DNA from: Treponema sp.
GTDB taxonomy: Bacteria > Spirochaetota > Spirochaetia > Treponematales > Treponemataceae
Direction of reading: 5' to 3'
Assembly: GCA_017940255.1 (NCBI GenBank)
Contig: JAGAZB010000056.1
Location: forward strand, 186,001 to 250,000
Length of the DNA: 64,000 bases
In this document: piece by piece, positions 34,996 through 44,630 of the stretch
How positions within the stretch are numbered: the first letter of the stretch is position 1
Layout: every line of letters begins with the position of its first letter
Notes under the pieces: model-generated
What the model was told of the DNA's origin: nothing
What the model saw: only the letters and a program-made list of their open reading frames with translations
Databases searched by the model: none
Program-made: the position numbers and the translations under genes

Positions 34996-35724
34996 CTAAT
35001 AAATCTCGTATTTTATTATTTTACCGCATTCCAGAAAAAAATCAAGGTTAATTACATAACGCCCTGAGTCTATTCCAATCTGAGGAAGGTCACGAATCAG
35101 AACTTTTCCTGTAATAGCCTTTGGTTTATTCTTAATCAGATTCCGGTAATAGGTACGGATTGCGTTTTTTAGGGCATCGTTGGCAGCTTCGCGCAGACCT
35201 TCAAAACCAAGAGTCACGCTGCCGTAGCCTCTTCCCTGTACAATCGGATTTTGTATGGAACTCCATAAATAATAATTCTGCACCTGTGATTCATTCCGCC
35301 GGTATGAACACCAGCAGTTCAAACGGCTTTCTGTTACCCATGGTGAAGAATACTCTATCCCGCTTTTTAATAAATCTGAAGAAACAATTTCTGTTACTTC
35401 CAGGATTTCTTCTACATTACGCTGCTTATCCGACGGAGTGTAATAAAATTCCCAGCCGTAAACCATACCTTCAATTATAAAAGGAGCGATTTCTTTAAGA
35501 CTTTTTATCGGGTAGTCGAATTGTCCTTCATCCCCCTTATCACCTTCTTCATCACCTGCATTTACAATTGCCGGATAGGCATCAAGTTCTGCCCACAAAG
35601 GAATCCTTATATTCTGAATAACAGAGGGTGTTTGAGCCCAGGCTTGTGTGCCAATCAGAAGAAAGAATGCTATAAAAAGAAGCGAAAGGAATATTTTTTT
35701 TATTATCTGTATGTTTTTTTCCAT
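34996..35724 (-). CDS. Exported protein of unknown function (242 aa)
   Basis: Signal peptide LLFIAFFLLIGTQAWAQ, cleaved near A-W-A|Q, then a soluble domain with no membrane segment. A repeated-looking core (EAANDALKNAIRTYYRNLIKN) and a Gly-rich GRGYGSVTLGFEGL stretch recall LPP20/FlgP-like spirochete envelope proteins, but the resemblance is weak and I assign no function. The start overlaps the rhomboid gene by 22 nt, indicating translational coupling. A 130-residue exported protein follows by 10 nt. Confidence 0.75.
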   Translation of the reverse strand: MEKNIQIIKKIFLSLLFIAFFLLIGTQAWAQTPSVIQNIRIPLWAELDAYPAIVNAGDEEGDKGDEGQFDYPIKSLKEIAPFIIEGMVYGWEFYYTPSDKQRNVEEILEVTEIVSSDLLKSGIEYSSPWVTESRLNCWCSYRRNESQVQNYYLWSSIQNPIVQGRGYGSVTLGFEGLREAANDALKNAIRTYYRNLIKNKPKAITGKVLIRDLPQIGIDSGRYVINLDFFLECGKIIKYEIY

Positions 35725-36359
35725 ATTTTTACAGGATGAATTCCCATGCGGATTACAAAATAAAGCCAGGCAGAAAGGAATCCGAATAAGTGAGTTAGAT
35801 GTGCCACGTTATCTGCTTTAAAAAACTGACTTCCAAGTTCGATTAATGCATAAACTACAACCATTACAGGAGCCGGAAGCGGAATAAAACCCCAGATATA
35901 AATAATGGAACGAGGAAAGACAACCGCGTAAGCAAAAAGCACCGCGTAGATTGCACCACTGGCACCCAGCAAGAATACATAATATTGCCCGGTGAACTTA
36001 TAAACCAGATAAGACAAAACTCCGTCTAAAGTGCCGCACAAAATATAAAAAAGCCCAAATTCTTTAGAGCCAATTGCCCTTTCCAGCTGAAGTCCAAAGA
36101 CTAGAAGACCAAGCATATTAAAAAACAAGTGCTGAACATTACTATGAAGGAACATATAAGTTACAAACTGCCAGTAACAATGTTCAACGTCTATCATGTA
36201 CACATTAAGAGCCCCAACCTTATACATAATCTGATAAAAATCTGGCGAAAGATAGGCTAAGGAAAAAATTGCACAATTTATGAGGATAATAAACAGCGTA
36301 TGCCGTGTATAAATATATTTAAATGGTCTACGAAAAAAGAGTTTAGTTTTTTGGTACAA
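35703..36359 (-). CDS. Rhomboid-family intramembrane serine protease
   Basis: 218-residue membrane protein with six hydrophobic segments. The catalytic dyad is visible: GASG (Ser134) in the fourth segment and His190 in the last (HLTHLFGFLSAWLY). The conserved HxxxN of the second segment is present as HLFFN (Asn81). The frame opens with TTG at 36359 after AGGTGA, overlapping the GGDEF gene by 17 nt. The first ATG lies too far inside to keep the first membrane segment. Rhomboids cleave membrane proteins within the lipid bilayer; the substrate here is unknown. Confidence 0.88.
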   Translation of the reverse strand: MYQKTKLFFRRPFKYIYTRHTLFIILINCAIFSLAYLSPDFYQIMYKVGALNVYMIDVEHCYWQFVTYMFLHSNVQHLFFNMLGLLVFGLQLERAIGSKEFGLFYILCGTLDGVLSYLVYKFTGQYYVFLLGASGAIYAVLFAYAVVFPRSIIYIWGFIPLPAPVMVVVYALIELGSQFFKADNVAHLTHLFGFLSAWLYFVIRMGIHPVKIWKKTYR

Positions 36360-37449
36360 AATAGGTCACCTGATTACGGCCATTACTCTTAGACATATAC
36401 AAGCCCTGATCGGCCTGATTAACCAGTTCACTTGGAGAATTTACAAGGTTAGTCTTTGCATCAAATACAGAAACTCCAACAGAAATTGTTACATGAAGAT
36501 GCTGCTTATTAAATACAAAGTCATGTTCATCTATGGCGGCACGAATGCGTTCTGCAACGAGCATGGCTTCTTCCATTCCCGTATTTGCAAGCATTACAGT
36601 AAATTCTTCACCACCATAGCGACTGGCTACATCTGATTCTCGAAGGCTCTTTTTGATAAGATCTGCAACCCCGATAAGTACAAAATCTCCACACTCATGA
36701 CCATAGGTATCATTAAACTTCTTAAAGAAGTCTATATCGAACATAAGAACGGCCAGGTTCTGCCCCTGAAGGAAGGCATTGTCTATTGCATCGGAAAGCA
36801 AATTAAAGAAATAATACTTTAACTTGAGTTTTGTCATCATATCGGTAGATGAAGTTTCTACAAGGGCAGCATTATTAATGGCAACCGACGCAAGAGATGC
36901 AATAGTCATCATTTGTGAGCGCTCATATTCTGTGTAAGAAATATCGTCTTCTATGGCAATACGTTCCTGCAAAAGAAGGAGTCCGTTTAAGTGATTCTTT
37001 TGGATGAGAGGCACAATTAAAGTAGGATTATATATATCCAGAACCTTAAAAGAAGGACTTGTTGGAACGGCTTTTTTTAATTCGTCATAAGTCATTGCAT
37101 TGCAAAGTTCAAGAAGTTTATCGCAAATTGGGTCTGCAACTGGAAGAGAAATTATTTCATTTGTACGGCTGCGTTCTGTTTCAAGAATAAAGCGGTCATC
37201 TTTTATGAGGTTTCGGACAAAGATTTCTGCACCCAGAACATGCATCTGAGCCATACAGATATAAACAATAGATTCAAGAAGGTTGTTAAAATCAAGATTC
37301 TGACAAAAAGACTGTGCAATATCGAGCATCTGCTCCAAATCATAAATTCTCTTTTCATACTGAACTGTCTGTTCAAGCACTTTTTGAGAAGCAGAATCTT
37401 TTTGTTTAGCTAGCGTTGCCTTGTTTTTGGAACCCTTGGGTCTACTCAT
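36343..37449 (-). CDS. GAF-GGDEF diguanylate cyclase
   Basis: 368 residues: a basic N-terminus (SRPKGSKNKATLAKQK), a short coiled coil at about 25-50, a GAF-like sensor at about 50-200, and a GGDEF domain with intact active-site GGEEF at 279-283. RESD at 270-273, five residues before it, fits the RxxD inhibitory site, so feedback by cyclic-di-GMP is likely. It makes c-di-GMP from two GTP. There is no membrane segment. It overlaps the preceding gene by 8 nt and the rhomboid gene by 17 nt. An HD-GYP protein that would degrade the messenger is encoded at 59286-60983. Confidence 0.93.
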   Translation of the reverse strand: MSRPKGSKNKATLAKQKDSASQKVLEQTVQYEKRIYDLEQMLDIAQSFCQNLDFNNLLESIVYICMAQMHVLGAEIFVRNLIKDDRFILETERSRTNEIISLPVADPICDKLLELCNAMTYDELKKAVPTSPSFKVLDIYNPTLIVPLIQKNHLNGLLLLQERIAIEDDISYTEYERSQMMTIASLASVAINNAALVETSSTDMMTKLKLKYYFFNLLSDAIDNAFLQGQNLAVLMFDIDFFKKFNDTYGHECGDFVLIGVADLIKKSLRESDVASRYGGEEFTVMLANTGMEEAMLVAERIRAAIDEHDFVFNKQHLHVTISVGVSVFDAKTNLVNSPSELVNQADQGLYMSKSNGRNQVTYFVPKN

Positions 37450-39037
37450 GACTCATCTCACTACTATTATTATTTATAATAACATAGTTTTTCATAATTT
37501 CAAAAAAAATATTCCAATTTTGGTACTGAGATTCCAATAAATTAGTTTGATCACGATTTCTTGATGACATCATAAGCACTTTTAAGTTTGAAATAAGTTC
37601 GCAGGAAGGCTTTTTTGCATCTTCAAGCAACTCACCAAGCTCACGGCTTAAATTATGCAGAACCGTAACCTGTGATTGAAGCAGATTGTGTGCTTCATCA
37701 TTTATAATTGAAATACTTTTCTCCAGCCGATTGTAAAAATCCTTATCGCGTTTACTGTCTGTAATATAGCCCTGTAAAACCGAAACGCTGTTTTTTTGTC
37801 CGTTTGCAAAACTATCTTCAAATTTTTTCACCTCTTCTTCTGCTGCCGCAACCGCAAAAACCATAGATGAAAAATTTGTTTTATACTCGGGATTATTAAA
37901 AAATCCTTCAATCGATATATCATTTAAAAGATTTTTAACGCCAGAGGTTACATAAACTACAAGAAATGTTTTAAGAACTTTCAAAGGAAGAAGCCACTTG
38001 AGGGAAAGGGCTGTATCCTGCTGAAGATTTTTATTAAAGGTTTCGTTGTAGGCACCAACTTCCTGTAAAGGAATATTCGGGAAGAGAGTTGCAAGTTCTT
38101 CAGAAATTGTTTCGTTCTGAAGCTCTGTTTTAATGCGCTGTTCATCGGCTTCATAACGCGACTGCAGCATATTTGCAAATTCCTGACGAGGTGAACCAGA
38201 ATTTTTCTGAACCTGAGGCTCGTAATTAGGATCTTCATGACAGTAACGCAAAAGTGTCTTCAGCTTGTCTGGTGTAAGAAGGTGATTCATCACATAATTT
38301 ATTTTTTTAAGGCTTCCCAAAAGCGAGTTGCGTTCAATATCTGATAATTCACCACCTTTTCTAAGCTGCGCAACCGCAAGAACAGCAGATGCAATAGATG
38401 ATTCAATATGAAAAGAACTAAGCTGATAATATAGATCTTCCAGAAGATTTGTTGTTTTTGCGATTGGAACTTCTGTGTAAGAAGGATTATAGCCAAAATC
38501 TGCGGGAATAAATGAAGAATCAAAAAGCTGAAGAAACGGAATAAAATTATAATGACAGAATTCTACAAGCTGGCGTAAATTCAGAATGTCTGAATCCATT
38601 TTTTTGAAAGCTTCTGTGTTTAACTCTTTCAGAACTTTTTCCAGCTGCTTTCTCTGGCGAATAAAAATTCTATCCTGATGCTGCGGTTCTGACTCTATTT
38701 CTGCCTTACGATTATCAAAAGAAAGATTTTCTATAACTTCCTGCGATTCCAAAGAATAACCGGTCATAATCAGCTGTGCTTCAAAACGATGCTGACGCGG
38801 AATATCGGAAGTGCTGAGGGTAACAGAAAAAAGATTATCCAGAGGACGTGTATTTTTATAAAGGGCAAAAATTGCTTCACCAAAATTTGGAAGGAGCATG
38901 CCGTTTTTACAAATTGAAGGATTAAATTCTCTTATTTCGGCATCCAGCTTTTTTAACAGCTGCTTTTTCTGCACTTCTGGAGAGGATCGCTTAAACAATG
39001 ATTCAAAAAAGTCTGAAATGGTCTGAAATAAGCTCAT
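37442..39037 (-). CDS. Cytoplasmic protein of unknown function, possibly spirochete-specific
   Basis: 531 residues, highly charged and mostly helical, with no signal peptide. One hydrophobic stretch (LKVLKTFLVVYVTSGVKNLL) lies near 350-370. The N-terminus MSLFQTISDFFESLFKR is amphipathic and could bind membrane or a partner. I recognise no catalytic motif. It resembles uncharacterised proteins I associate with spirochetes (a DUF5312-like pattern), but that is a weak recollection. Its last codons overlap the GGDEF start, so the two are probably coupled and may act in one c-di-GMP pathway. No Shine-Dalgarno is seen; a TATAAT ends 18 nt before the ATG. Confidence 0.7.
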   Translation of the reverse strand: MSLFQTISDFFESLFKRSSPEVQKKQLLKKLDAEIREFNPSICKNGMLLPNFGEAIFALYKNTRPLDNLFSVTLSTSDIPRQHRFEAQLIMTGYSLESQEVIENLSFDNRKAEIESEPQHQDRIFIRQRKQLEKVLKELNTEAFKKMDSDILNLRQLVEFCHYNFIPFLQLFDSSFIPADFGYNPSYTEVPIAKTTNLLEDLYYQLSSFHIESSIASAVLAVAQLRKGGELSDIERNSLLGSLKKINYVMNHLLTPDKLKTLLRYCHEDPNYEPQVQKNSGSPRQEFANMLQSRYEADEQRIKTELQNETISEELATLFPNIPLQEVGAYNETFNKNLQQDTALSLKWLLPLKVLKTFLVVYVTSGVKNLLNDISIEGFFNNPEYKTNFSSMVFAVAAAEEEVKKFEDSFANGQKNSVSVLQGYITDSKRDKDFYNRLEKSISIINDEAHNLLQSQVTVLHNLSRELGELLEDAKKPSCELISNLKVLMMSSRNRDQTNLLESQYQNWNIFFEIMKNYVIINNNSSEMSHE

Positions 39038-39066
39038 AAATTTTTAATGATAAAAATTATATCAGA

Positions 39067-39717
39067 TTATCGGCTATTCTGCAAAGAAAAAATACAGCCG
39101 CAATATTGCTGGCGGTAAAGCTGGTATTCTTCACTAAGTTCTAGGCTACGTTTAAAGCCGTTGTTCTTTTTAAAATCGGAATAGAGCCAACGGGGATTTT
39201 TTTCTGCGGCACCTGTTAATAATTCACCTATTTCATTAATTTTCTGGGCATCTTTAAATGGACTTATAGAAAGGGTAGTGCAAAAATAGTCAAAATTATG
39301 TTCGCAGGCATAACGGAAGCTTTTTTCGAGTCTGAGTTTGTAACAATTATAACACCGCTCTCCTTTTTCGGGCTCTGTTGCAAGTTCTGCTTTTTCGCGG
39401 GTGCCAGAAGCCTGATAAAATTCTTCCGGCTGATAATCTGCTTCAATTATTGTTACGTGATTTTCCAGGGCAGGCGGAAAGCGCTTGTAAAGATTTTTAA
39501 GTTCTTCTAGCCGGCGCTTGTATTCTTCAGCCGGATAAATATTCGGATTATAATAAAAAACTGTAATCTGGAAATATTTTGCAAGATATTCAAGAACATA
39601 AGAAGAGCAGGGGCCGCAGCAGGCATGGAGCAGGAGAGTGGGCCTTATTTTTGTATCTGCGGTTTCTAATTCATTAATCAGCTGATCAAGTTTTTTCTGA
39701 TAATTAATCTTCTGCAT
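39067..39717 (-). CDS. queH: Epoxyqueuosine reductase QueH
   Basis: 216 residues from the ATG at 39717, 5 nt after AAGG; in-frame ATGs at 39735 and 39729 lie upstream within the preceding gene. QueH performs the last step of queuosine synthesis in tRNA, reducing epoxyqueuosine, and replaces the unrelated QueG. The iron-sulphur cysteines are plain: LLHACCGPCSSYVLEYL (Cys33, 34, 37), the ERCYNCYKLRLE pair and a C-terminal QQYCGCIFS. TLSISPFKDAQKIN is also typical. It overlaps the FMN_bind-like gene by 14 nt. Confidence 0.93.
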   Translation of the reverse strand: MQKINYQKKLDQLINELETADTKIRPTLLLHACCGPCSSYVLEYLAKYFQITVFYYNPNIYPAEEYKRRLEELKNLYKRFPPALENHVTIIEADYQPEEFYQASGTREKAELATEPEKGERCYNCYKLRLEKSFRYACEHNFDYFCTTLSISPFKDAQKINEIGELLTGAAEKNPRWLYSDFKKNNGFKRSLELSEEYQLYRQQYCGCIFSLQNSR

Positions 39718-40141
39718 TCTGGCCTTCATTTTCACTCTTAGTTTGCGGCGAAAGTGCTGTACTCACACAACTAATGTAAACCATACTTCCAATTTCGGCG
39801 CCCTTTACAGCGGGAACCACAATTTTATTTTCTTCTATCATTTTGTTGATTATTGGACGGGCAGTTTCCCCATCATAACCTGCGTTTTCAATCACCTTTA
39901 TATCTGTAATTACATGGTCTTTTACTGTTACTTCCAGTTGAAGATGAAGAAAACTTGTATATGTCTTTGCTGAATAAAGGCCATCTTCCACTTCCTGAAG
40001 ATTTACATCATGAAAGGGAAGATGCATTGCTTCTGTGATATAAGCACGATGTCTGTGAATAAAAAATCCACTCACCATAACAAAAATAATTGTGATTATT
40101 GCAAGCCAATGAATAGATGCAGAAGCCTTTTTTTGTACCAT
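39704..40141 (-). CDS. Membrane-anchored FMN_bind-like protein
   Basis: 145 residues from the ATG at 40141, which follows GACGAGG by 5 nt; an in-frame ATG at 40183 lacks a ribosome site. A single N-terminal membrane anchor (WLAIITIIFVMVSGFFI) is followed by an outside domain like FMN_bind: VEDGLYSAKTYTSFLHLQLE, VTVKDHVITDIKVIEN and VPAVKGAEIGSMVYISCVST. The usual SGATxT flavinylation motif is not intact, so covalent FMN is doubtful. Such domains occur in Rnf/Nqr subunits and urocanate-reductase-like proteins. It overlaps queH, which probably only reflects compact gene packing. Confidence 0.65.
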   Translation of the reverse strand: MVQKKASASIHWLAIITIIFVMVSGFFIHRHRAYITEAMHLPFHDVNLQEVEDGLYSAKTYTSFLHLQLEVTVKDHVITDIKVIENAGYDGETARPIINKMIEENKIVVPAVKGAEIGSMVYISCVSTALSPQTKSENEGQNAED

Positions 40142-40306
40142 TTTTACCTCGTCTTTTTCGCTCTCATATAAAATATAATGCATAAAAGCCTTTTGATGAA
40201 AGGGAAAAAGACTATTTTTATCTTCTTATAATACATTGTAAAACTTCTGTCAGAACGGTAGAATGATTAGAAAACAAGTATTCTTGTAAATCTTTTTAAT
40301 TTTAAA

Positions 40307-40322
40307 TGCGGTATTTACCGCA
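40307..40322. promoter_or_regulatory. Palindrome in the aspS leader
   Basis: TGCGGTA-TT-TACCGCA, a perfect repeat ending just before the aspS ribosome site (AATAAGG). As RNA it would be a hairpin with a tiny loop near the translation start; as DNA, a dimer site. Confidence 0.45.
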
Positions 40323-40337
40323 CAATAAGGCAAAAAC

Positions 40338-42209
40338 ATGCAGAATTCTAAACGTACTGTAACTTGCGGCGAACTCCGCAAGAGTGATGTTGGTAAAAAA
40401 GTTGTTTTGAACGGTTGGGTAAGCCGCACTCGCGATTTGGGCGGTTTGATTTTTATCCGCCTGCGTGACCGTTATGGTATTACTCAGGTAATGGTTGGTG
40501 ATAAAGCTAGTGATGATGTTAAGAAAATTGCTGCCAGCCTTAAAAGTGAATATTGTATCGCTGTTGAAGGCGTTGTAAATGCACGCTCAGATAAAGATAT
40601 AAATGCTGATATGGCAACCGGCGAAATTGAAGTTGAAGCATCTGACATTCAGATTTTCACAACTTCTCAGGAACTGCCATTCTCTATTGAAGAAGTTCGC
40701 CAGAAGGATGGAAGTCTTGTAATTCCAAATGAAGATCTCCGTCTTAAGTACCGTTATCTTGATTTGCGCCGCGATCCAATGCAGCACAACATCATCCTCC
40801 GCTCTCAGGTAACTTTTGCAACACGCGAATATTTGACTTCAAAAGGATTTTTGGAAATTGAAACTCCAACCTTTATCAAATCTACTCCAGAAGGAGCCCG
40901 CGACTACTTAGTTCCAAGCCGTGTTCATCCTGGAAAATTTTATTCACTTCCACAGAGCCCACAGCTTTACAAACAGCTTCTGATGGTTTCTGGATTTGAC
41001 AAATATTTCCAGATTGCCCGCTGCTACCGCGACGAAGATGCTCGTGGAGACCGTCAGCCTGAATTTACTCAGATTGATATGGAAATGTCATTCACAAACC
41101 GCGAAGAAGTTCTTTCTACAACAGAAGGAATGATGCAGTACATCTTCAAAAAGACTTTGAATTATGATTTACCAGCCAAGTTTGACCGCATTGCCTGGGA
41201 AGATGCTTTTGACCTTTACGGAAGCGATAAACCTGATCTTCGTTTTGACATGAAGATGCAGGATGCCGCATTTATGGCAGATTTAGCAGATTTTAATGCA
41301 TTCAAAGCAGGGGCTGCAAATGCTGGACGCGAGGTTCAGAGACACAAACGCTCTGGTTTGAAGGCTCTTGTTGTAAAGAATGTTGCAGATAAATACAGCC
41401 GTAAGAACATTGAAGCTCTTGAAGCAGTTGCAAAAACTTACAAGGCAAAAGGTCTTGCCTGGATGAAAGTGGTTTCGACCCCTTCGACAGGCTCAGGGAC
41501 CGCAACCACCGACGCGGTTCAGTTCGAAGGTGGAATTTCTAAGTTCTACGCTGGAAAAGAAGCTGAAATTTGTTCAAAACTTGGTGCAGAAAAGAACGAC
41601 CTTCTTTTGTTTGTAAGTGATGAAAACTGGCAGCTGGCATGTACAGCTCTTGGTGCAGTACGCAAACAGCTTGGAAAAGACTTAAATCTCTATAATCCAG
41701 ATGATGAATTCCACTTTGCATGGATTATCGACTTCCCATACTTTGCATGGAACGAAGAAGAAAACAAATGGGAAACAGAACACCACATGTTCACTCTTCC
41801 TCAGAAACAGTATTGGGATACACTCGAAAGCGACCCAGGTGCTGTAAAAGGTGATTTGTACGACTTAGTTTTGAACGGCTATGAATTGGCTTCTGGTTCT
41901 ATGCGTATTAATGATCCAGCTCTTCAGGAACGTATTTTCGAAATTGTAGGTTACAGCCGCGAACGTGCAGAAAAAGCATTTGGCTTCTTAGTACAGGCCT
42001 TCAAGTTCGGTGCCCCACCACACGGAGGAATTGCCCCAGGTCTTGACCGCTTAATCATGCTCATGTGCCACGAAGAATCTATCCATGAAGTAATTGCCTT
42101 CCCTAAGAATAACCTGGCAGCTTCACCAATGGATGAGTGTCCTAGTCCTGTAGACCAGCAGCAGTTGGACGACTTGCACATTACTATTCATGATGCTGAA
42201 AAAGACTAA
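40338..42209 (+). CDS. aspS: Aspartyl-tRNA synthetase with a repeat-encoded insertion
   Basis: 623-residue bacterial-type AspRS. It has the N-terminal OB-fold anticodon domain (GWVSRTRDLGGLIFIRLRD), class II motifs (ETPTFIKSTPEGARDYL; QIARCYRDEDARGDRQPEFTQ, split by the active site), an inserted GAD domain at about 285-420 and the motif 3 end (GGIAPGLDRLIMLM). Residues 378-391 (VVSTPSTGSGTATT) are encoded by a palindromic repeat (41469-41509) inserted in the GAD domain just before the conserved GGISKF segment. This makes the protein longer than the usual 590 or so. The frame is kept, so the enzyme should be functional. A hairpin-like palindrome lies just before the ribosome site AAGG. Confidence 0.97.
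   Translation: MQNSKRTVTCGELRKSDVGKKVVLNGWVSRTRDLGGLIFIRLRDRYGITQVMVGDKASDDVKKIAASLKSEYCIAVEGVVNARSDKDINADMATGEIEVEASDIQIFTTSQELPFSIEEVRQKDGSLVIPNEDLRLKYRYLDLRRDPMQHNIILRSQVTFATREYLTSKGFLEIETPTFIKSTPEGARDYLVPSRVHPGKFYSLPQSPQLYKQLLMVSGFDKYFQIARCYRDEDARGDRQPEFTQIDMEMSFTNREEVLSTTEGMMQYIFKKTLNYDLPAKFDRIAWEDAFDLYGSDKPDLRFDMKMQDAAFMADLADFNAFKAGAANAGREVQRHKRSGLKALVVKNVADKYSRKNIEALEAVAKTYKAKGLAWMKVVSTPSTGSGTATTDAVQFEGGISKFYAGKEAEICSKLGAEKNDLLLFVSDENWQLACTALGAVRKQLGKDLNLYNPDDEFHFAWIIDFPYFAWNEEENKWETEHHMFTLPQKQYWDTLESDPGAVKGDLYDLVLNGYELASGSMRINDPALQERIFEIVGYSRERAEKAFGFLVQAFKFGAPPHGGIAPGLDRLIMLMCHEESIHEVIAFPKNNLAASPMDECPSPVDQQQLDDLHITIHDAEKD
41469..41509. repeat. Palindromic repeat, family 1 (long form), inside aspS
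   Basis: Outer arms GTGGTT (41469-41474) and AACCAC (41504-41509), inner arms CCCT and AGGG, core TTCGACAGGCTC. The core is the reverse complement of GAGCCTGTCGAA in the pheT copies. It adds 14 codons with no stop. Confidence 0.88.
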
Positions 42210-42216
42210 GGCCTTT

Positions 42217-42249
42217 AAAAAAAAAGATTGTCCGGTCAAGCCGGACAAT
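42217..42249 (-). terminator. Palindromic repeat (family 2) acting as a minus-strand terminator
   Basis: ATTGTCCGG-TCAAG-CCGGACAAT (42227-42249). On the minus strand it is followed by C and nine T, so it can end transcripts coming from the chemotaxis gene. A related repeat lies at 46558-46592. Confidence 0.75.
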
Positions 42250-42262
42250 GACATATATGTAA

Positions 42263-42281
42263 GGCCGCCCGGTAGGCGGCC
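42263..42281. repeat. GC-rich inverted repeat
   Basis: GGCCGCC-CGGTA-GGCGGCC, perfect 7-bp arms, 13 bp beyond the family 2 repeat. The family 2 copy near 46590 is also followed by a GC-rich hairpin. Confidence 0.7.
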
Positions 42282-42289
42282 GGTGTTTA

Positions 42290-42335
42290 ATAGGAGAGCG
42301 TAAAGAAAAACACGGCAGTGTTTTTTAGCTCATCC
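42290..42335. repeat. Hairpin repeat unit A after aspS
   Basis: ATAGGAGAGC and AGCTCATCC flank the stem AAAAACAC/GTGTTTTT with a GGCA loop. It is related to unit B at 42370-42418. Confidence 0.65.
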
Positions 42336-42369
42336 ATGTCCCGTGTTATTCCCCGGTTAGTCCTGCTCT

Positions 42370-42418
42370 TATAGGAGAGCCGTTAAAAAAAATGCAACGC
42401 ATTTTTTAGGCTCATCCT
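42370..42418. repeat. Hairpin repeat unit B after aspS
   Basis: ATAGGAGAGCC and GGCTCATCC flank AAAAAATGC-AAC-GCATTTTTT. It has the same outer words as unit A with a different but compensated inner stem, which suggests selection on structure. A third hairpin, CGAAACAAC-TG-GTTGTTTCG (42429-42448), follows, with T8 on the plus strand a few bases on. Confidence 0.65.
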
Positions 42419-42476
42419 AATAACTGCTCGAAACAACTGGTTGTTTCGGGGAATTTTTTTTGCGCATACGCGCTCA

Positions 42477-44579
42477 TCAAACTTTGAACAAATCGATTTC
42501 AGAGCCAATTTGCTGGATGTTATCTCCAACTTTTCCGGAAATAGAAGAAAGAGCAGCACCAGTTTCATTAATTCTCTGGGCACCTGTCTGCATTTCCTGA
42601 ATACTGTCTTTGATAACATCAGTTGCAGTCTGCAGTTTTTCAATTTCAGAAAGAATCTGTTTGTTTCCTTCTGTCATTTCTGATGATGCAACCTTTACTT
42701 CAGAAGTTGAGTTATTCATAGACTGAAGGGCATCAATAATCTGCTTAGAACCAATCTGCTGTTCTTCCATGGCAGCTTTAATCTGTTCAATAATCTGGCT
42801 AGTTTCTGTAATACTCTGCGAAATTGCAGCGAAAGCAGTATTAGTTTCATTTGAAACAGAAACAACTTCGCCAATAGTATCCTGAATCTTCTGAAGTTCA
42901 GTTCCAATTGTCTTTGACTGATCTGTAGAAGTTTCTGAAAGTTTACGAATTTCATCAGCAACAACAGCAAAACCCTTACCAGCTTCGCCAGCATGAGCCG
43001 CTTCAATTGCAGCATTCATAGCGAGCAGGTTAGTCTGCTCTGCAATATTTGCAATGGCAATATTTGCATCCTGCAGCATTTTTGACTGCTCTTCAATGCG
43101 CATAATTTTTTCGTTGGCATTGTTCTGAGTTGCAATTCCAATATTTGAATTATCTGTAAGATGACTGAAAGAAGAAATCATTTTTCCAACTGAATTATTT
43201 ACCGAGTTGATGTTTCCAATCATCTCTTCTACAGCCGCAGAAGCCTGAGTTACACACGCAGATTGTGATTCAATCATCCTTTCAAGAGATTCAATATTCG
43301 AACTGATTTCATTTACAGCTCCGGCAGTTTCTGTTACAGAACCAGCCTGATTCATAATCTGAGTATTTACACTTTCGATATTAGAAATAATCTGTGTAAT
43401 AGAAGCAGATGCATCCTGAGTACTTGCCTGTAATTCCTCATTAACAACTTGTAATCCTCCCTTAGAATCTTTAAGGTTAGTTACAATTCCCTGAAGCATT
43501 TCTACGAATCCATTAAAGCCTTTTACAACATCACCAATTTCATCATTTGAAGCATTTGGAATACGCTGTGTAAGGTCTGCATTGCCACTTGCAATAGTTG
43601 TAATAGAAGTTTTTACTACTTTTAAAGGTTGAATCAGCAGAGAAACCAGAAGAATAACAATGATTGAAGAAACAATGATTGACACAAACATTACTATACT
43701 AAGTCTTCCTTGCATTGCAGTAAGTGCTGCAAAGTAAACTGCATATGGTGCAACTGCAAAAACTGTCCATGTTGTATTAGGAACCTTTTTGTAGGAAGCA
43801 ATAAGATGTGCATGAATGTTTGGATCAACAAACTCTTCTACACCTTCAAGGCCCTGGAAAATATGAGAAAGTACCAGTCCAAGACCTACAGTTTCATCAA
43901 GCTGCTGGTCTCCTGTATCCTGCTCATCGGTACCTTCATTTGCATTGGCAATTGTAGCACTAGTTTTATAGTTGATTACAGAAGGATGCATTCCGCCACC
44001 CAAATCTATATTAGCAATAGTGTCATAAATTGTATTTCCGCTTATAACCATTACAAGGGCACCAATCGGACGGTGATTTTTATTATAAACAGGTACGCTG
44101 TAATGCTGAAGCACGCTGTTTGTAACTGTACTGAAAGTAGGGTCGGAAACAAAGTCTGCACCGGCAAAGGCTTCCTTAAAATAAGGACGTGATGCAAAAT
44201 TCATGTAACGGCCGTCGCCTAAAAGTGCATTTCCGTCTTTATCATAAAAAGCTATATTTTCGTAATTTCCACCAAGAGCTGCAGCAATACCAGAAAGCTG
44301 AGCATTTTTTTCTTCCAGCGTAGCATTTTCATCTTTCATGAATTCCTGCTCTGCCAGAAAGTGAAGTGCCGTAAACTGCTTTTCATTGATAGCAGCAATC
44401 TGATTTGCAATATCTGAAGAAATAGCTGTAAGCTGATTGAAAACACTATTTTTCATTCCTACAGATGAAAGTCTATAAGCTACAGTTCCAAGTCCAACAT
44501 TTGCAAGAATTAACACTGCAAGTGACATAATTAACAACTTAAATGTCAGTGTAATTCTCAACGACTTTAATGATTTCAT
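42477..44579 (-). CDS. Methyl-accepting chemotaxis protein
   Basis: 700-residue chemoreceptor from the ATG at 44579, 5 nt after GGAG; the frame opens upstream at 44621 without a ribosome site. The order is a membrane segment at about 12-32, an extracellular Cache-type sensor to about 280 ([40 protein letters not shown]), a second membrane segment ([21 protein letters not shown]), HAMP, and a long coiled-coil signalling domain. The hairpin tip, which contacts CheA and CheW, reads [20 protein letters not shown] followed by [13 protein letters not shown]. The ligand is unknown. A sigma-28-like promoter lies upstream. Confidence 0.95.
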   Translation of the reverse strand: MKSLKSLRITLTFKLLIMSLAVLILANVGLGTVAYRLSSVGMKNSVFNQLTAISSDIANQIAAINEKQFTALHFLAEQEFMKDENATLEEKNAQLSGIAAALGGNYENIAFYDKDGNALLGDGRYMNFASRPYFKEAFAGADFVSDPTFSTVTNSVLQHYSVPVYNKNHRPIGALVMVISGNTIYDTIANIDLGGGMHPSVINYKTSATIANANEGTDEQDTGDQQLDETVGLGLVLSHIFQGLEGVEEFVDPNIHAHLIASYKKVPNTTWTVFAVAPYAVYFAALTAMQGRLSIVMFVSIIVSSIIVILLVSLLIQPLKVVKTSITTIASGNADLTQRIPNASNDEIGDVVKGFNGFVEMLQGIVTNLKDSKGGLQVVNEELQASTQDASASITQIISNIESVNTQIMNQAGSVTETAGAVNEISSNIESLERMIESQSACVTQASAAVEEMIGNINSVNNSVGKMISSFSHLTDNSNIGIATQNNANEKIMRIEEQSKMLQDANIAIANIAEQTNLLAMNAAIEAAHAGEAGKGFAVVADEIRKLSETSTDQSKTIGTELQKIQDTIGEVVSVSNETNTAFAAISQSITETSQIIEQIKAAMEEQQIGSKQIIDALQSMNNSTSEVKVASSEMTEGNKQILSEIEKLQTATDVIKDSIQEMQTGAQRINETGAALSSISGKVGDNIQQIGSEIDLFKV

Positions 44580-44630
44580 AACAACTCCTTTGATGTAAAA
44601 CATGTTAATTGATAATAACACTCTTTTTAA

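Noticed and set aside
40184..40337. T-box or other tRNA-sensing leader before aspS (and before pheS or pheT)
   Set aside because: No T-box sequence, specifier stem or terminator/antiterminator pair is visible; the aspS palindrome is too short and pheS has almost no leader.
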